A program made the translations under genes and the position numbers. The notes beneath the pieces are model-generated. The model was not told where the DNA came from, ran no database searches, and worked only from the letters and a program-made list of their open reading frames with translations. From Juglans regia (taxonomy: Eukaryota; Streptophyta; Magnoliopsida; Fagales; Juglandaceae), in NCBI RefSeq assembly GCF_001411555.2, contig NC_049912.1:26173722-26237721 (forward strand): a DNA stretch of 64,000 nt. The letters are read 5' to 3'. Position 1 is the stretch's first letter. Each line of letters starts with the position of its first letter. This document shows, one piece after another, positions 62,240-64,000 of this stretch.

Positions 62240-64000
62240 ATGTCTCTCACTCCATTACCAGCTTTCAAAGATTTGGTTCCCAAAGCTGAAAGCTTTGAGA
62301 TTTTCCAGAAGTCACTTGGTTCCTCCCCTATTTCTTCCGCTGCCTTTACTGCCACTAAAGGGTCCTTTCATCCCTCTCGGGGTGGTAGTAATTCCAAGTC
62401 CCGTCGTTCTCGTGGCGGCTATAATGGAGGCCATAACCATGGACGTGGCAAACGGGATTCTTATATCCCTCGATGTCAAATCTGTAAAACGGAAGGGCAC
62501 ACTGCTGACCGCTGCCGCAATCGTTATGAACGCACCGACCCTACGGCACAGCTTGCTGAAGCTTTTACCACATCCTGTTCTCTTTCACATGGCTCTGCAT
62601 CTGATTGGTTCACTGATACCGGCGCATCTGCTCATATGATATCTGACCCTTCTCAGTTGGACAAGGTTGAGCCTTATCATGGTAAGGACTGTGTAATAGT
62701 AGGAAATTGTGCATCTCTTCCTATAACTCACACTGGCACGCTCACCTCTCTTTCCAATCTTAAACTTTTGGATGTTCTCGTTGTTCCTCGTCTTACCAAA
62801 AATTTGTTATCCATCAGCAAACTAACCTCTGATTTTCCCCTTTCTGTCATCTTCTCTCGTGATAATTTTGTTGTGCAGAATCGACTAACAGGAACGGCGG
62901 TGGCAACCGGTAAACGAGAAGGTGGTCTTTATGTGCTAGAACGTGGCAACTCTACATTTGTTTCTGTCATTCGAAATAAAAATTTACATGCTTCCTTTGA
63001 ATTATGGCATGCTCTCCTTGGTCATGTAAATCCTTCTGTTTTATCCCTATTGAATAAAAAAGGACATTTATTTCTCACCTCTTTGTTGCCAAATCCATCT
63101 CTTTGCTCTACTTGTCAACTCGCTAAGAGCCATCGCTTGCCCTTTTCTCGAAATGTTACTCGCTCTCCAATTGTTCTAGGCCTCATCCATTGTGATATTT
63201 GGGGTCCCGCTCCAGTCAAATCCAATTTGGGATTCATCTATTATGTGTTATTTATCGATGACCACTCTCGTTTTACTTGGCTTTATCCCATGAAATTAAA
63301 ATCCGATTTCTTTGATATTTTTCTCCAATTTCAAAAATTGGTTGAAAATCAACACTCCACCAAAATAAAAAATTTTCAAAGTGATGGTGGCGCCGAATTT
63401 ACAAGCAATCGATTTCAATCTCATCTTCGACAATTTGGCATTCACCATCAAATGTTTTGCCCGTACACTCCTTCCCAAAATGGTAGAGCTGAGCGCAAAC
63501 ATCGTCATGTGACGGAAACTGGTCTTGCTCTCCTTTTTCATTCCCATGTTCCTACTCAGCATTGGGTTGACGCTTTCAGCATAGCGACCTACATTATCAA
63601 CCGGTTGCCTATGCCTGTTCTTGGTGGTCTTTCACCGTTTGAAGTTTTATCTGGTAAGTCGCCTAATTACGAGAATTTTCACCCTTTTGATTGTCGAGTT
63701 TACCCATGTTTACGTGACTATGCACCTCACAAATTTTCTCCCCGTAGCTTACCGTGTATTTTTCTTGGTTATAATTCCTCACACAAAGGTTTCCGTTGCT
63801 TTCATCTTGCCACTTCTCGCACGTACATTACACGACATGCTCGGTTTGATGAAAATTTTTTCCCGTTCTCACATGCTTCCAGTGCTGCATCTGTCACTGA
63901 CCTTAATTTTTCCAATTTTTTTGAGCCCTGTTCCCTTGAACCCAGCGCATCTTTTCCTACTCCTACGCAGGTCCATACTAGCTCTCCTTGCAATGTTTGT
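62240..64000 (+). CDS. Copia gag-pol polyprotein, N-terminally deleted and right-truncated by the window
   Basis: One open frame from ATG at 62240 to the edge. It starts in the C-terminal part of gag, with a zinc knuckle C-X2-C-X4-H-X4-C (CQICKTEGHTADRC, about 62469), followed by protease (WFTDTGASAHM, about 62608), then integrase with its HHCC finger (LWHALLGHVN ... CSTCQLAKSH) and DDE core (HCDIWGPAP, FQSDGGAEF, PSQNGRAERKHR). Upstream in the same frame, EFANFSTAQ precedes the ATG, but only about 60 bp separate PBS and this point, so most of gag (the capsid part) is deleted. RT and RNase H would be outside. Confidence 0.9.
   Translation, partial: MSLTPLPAFKDLVPKAESFEIFQKSLGSSPISSAAFTATKGSFHPSRGGSNSKSRRSRGGYNGGHNHGRGKRDSYIPRCQICKTEGHTADRCRNRYERTDPTAQLAEAFTTSCSLSHGSASDWFTDTGASAHMISDPSQLDKVEPYHGKDCVIVGNCASLPITHTGTLTSLSNLKLLDVLVVPRLTKNLLSISKLTSDFPLSVIFSRDNFVVQNRLTGTAVATGKREGGLYVLERGNSTFVSVIRNKNLHASFELWHALLGHVNPSVLSLLNKKGHLFLTSLLPNPSLCSTCQLAKSHRLPFSRNVTRSPIVLGLIHCDIWGPAPVKSNLGFIYYVLFIDDHSRFTWLYPMKLKSDFFDIFLQFQKLVENQHSTKIKNFQSDGGAEFTSNRFQSHLRQFGIHHQMFCPYTPSQNGRAERKHRHVTETGLALLFHSHVPTQHWVDAFSIATYIINRLPMPVLGGLSPFEVLSGKSPNYENFHPFDCRVYPCLRDYAPHKFSPRSLPCIFLGYNSSHKGFRCFHLATSRTYITRHARFDENFFPFSHASSAASVTDLNFSNFFEPCSLEPSASFPTPTQVHTSSPCNVC

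Larger units (their letters stand above)
61948..64000 (+). mobile_element. Ty1/copia LTR retrotransposon, left part
   Basis: 5' LTR at 61948-62157, a primer-binding site about 10 nt later, then gag-protease-integrase coding sequence running off the window. RT/RNase H and the 3' LTR should be to the right. The 5-bp flank gtatt (61943-61947) is the candidate target duplication to look for there. Confidence 0.9.

Noticed and set aside
62118..62639. 173-aa frame starting in the copia LTR
   Set aside because: It starts inside the LTR and is out of frame with the zinc knuckle, protease and integrase sequence starting at 62240.

Overview
This is plant nuclear DNA: spliced genes with GT-AG introns, a plastid threonine synthase, an Alfin-like PHD protein, an NF-YA factor with a miR169-type site, and many plant transposons. 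The recurrent MITE rich in GAGATGAG/GAGTTGAG and the style of the LINEs suggest a woody eudicot, possibly Fagales (walnut/pecan-like). That assignment is inference; no species marker was tested.

Layout. 1-13 kb: the 3' half of a PABP-interacting (CID3/CID4-like, PAM2) gene on +. A full-length but decayed LINE (about 7.3 kb, 19-bp target duplication) sits inside one intron. That LINE itself holds a younger ORF1-only 'half-LINE'. An antisense LINE fragment lies at the left edge. 13.7-26.3 kb: a terminal-inverted-repeat element split by a complete 12.0-kb Helitron on the minus strand. The Helitron has a 5' TC end, a 3' hairpin plus CTAG, insertion in a TA run, an intact four-exon Rep-helicase gene (1541 aa by my splicing) and an intact nine-exon RPA1-like gene (444 aa). 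28-37 kb: NF-YA, then an Alfin-like gene, both +. 39-41 kb: an intronless-CDS mitochondrial carrier (SLC25A44-like) on minus.

44.2-47.2 kb: a PIF/Harbinger-type element with TAA target duplications that carries a captured, frameshifted two-exon fragment of a Pumilio gene. It ends about 0.2 kb upstream of the putative TATA box of threonine synthase (47.5-49.1 kb). 50.5-59.4 kb: an M1 aminopeptidase (APM1-like) whose exons are open, but which has two damaged splice sites and a 52-bp duplication of a 3' splice site. 61-64 kb: a proline-rich, DUF761-like gene on minus, cut by a Ty1/copia element (5' LTR, PBS, gag-PR-INT) that runs off the right edge.

The host genes are unrelated housekeeping or regulatory loci with no operon-like logic. 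The window's main interest is its layered transposon history: nested LINEs, a probably recent and possibly autonomous Helitron, a gene-capturing PIF element, micro-insertions of LINE tails, and several TTA/TAA-flanked MITEs. Coordinates of introns and element ends were read by eye; splice predictions rest on frame continuity, not on transcripts.
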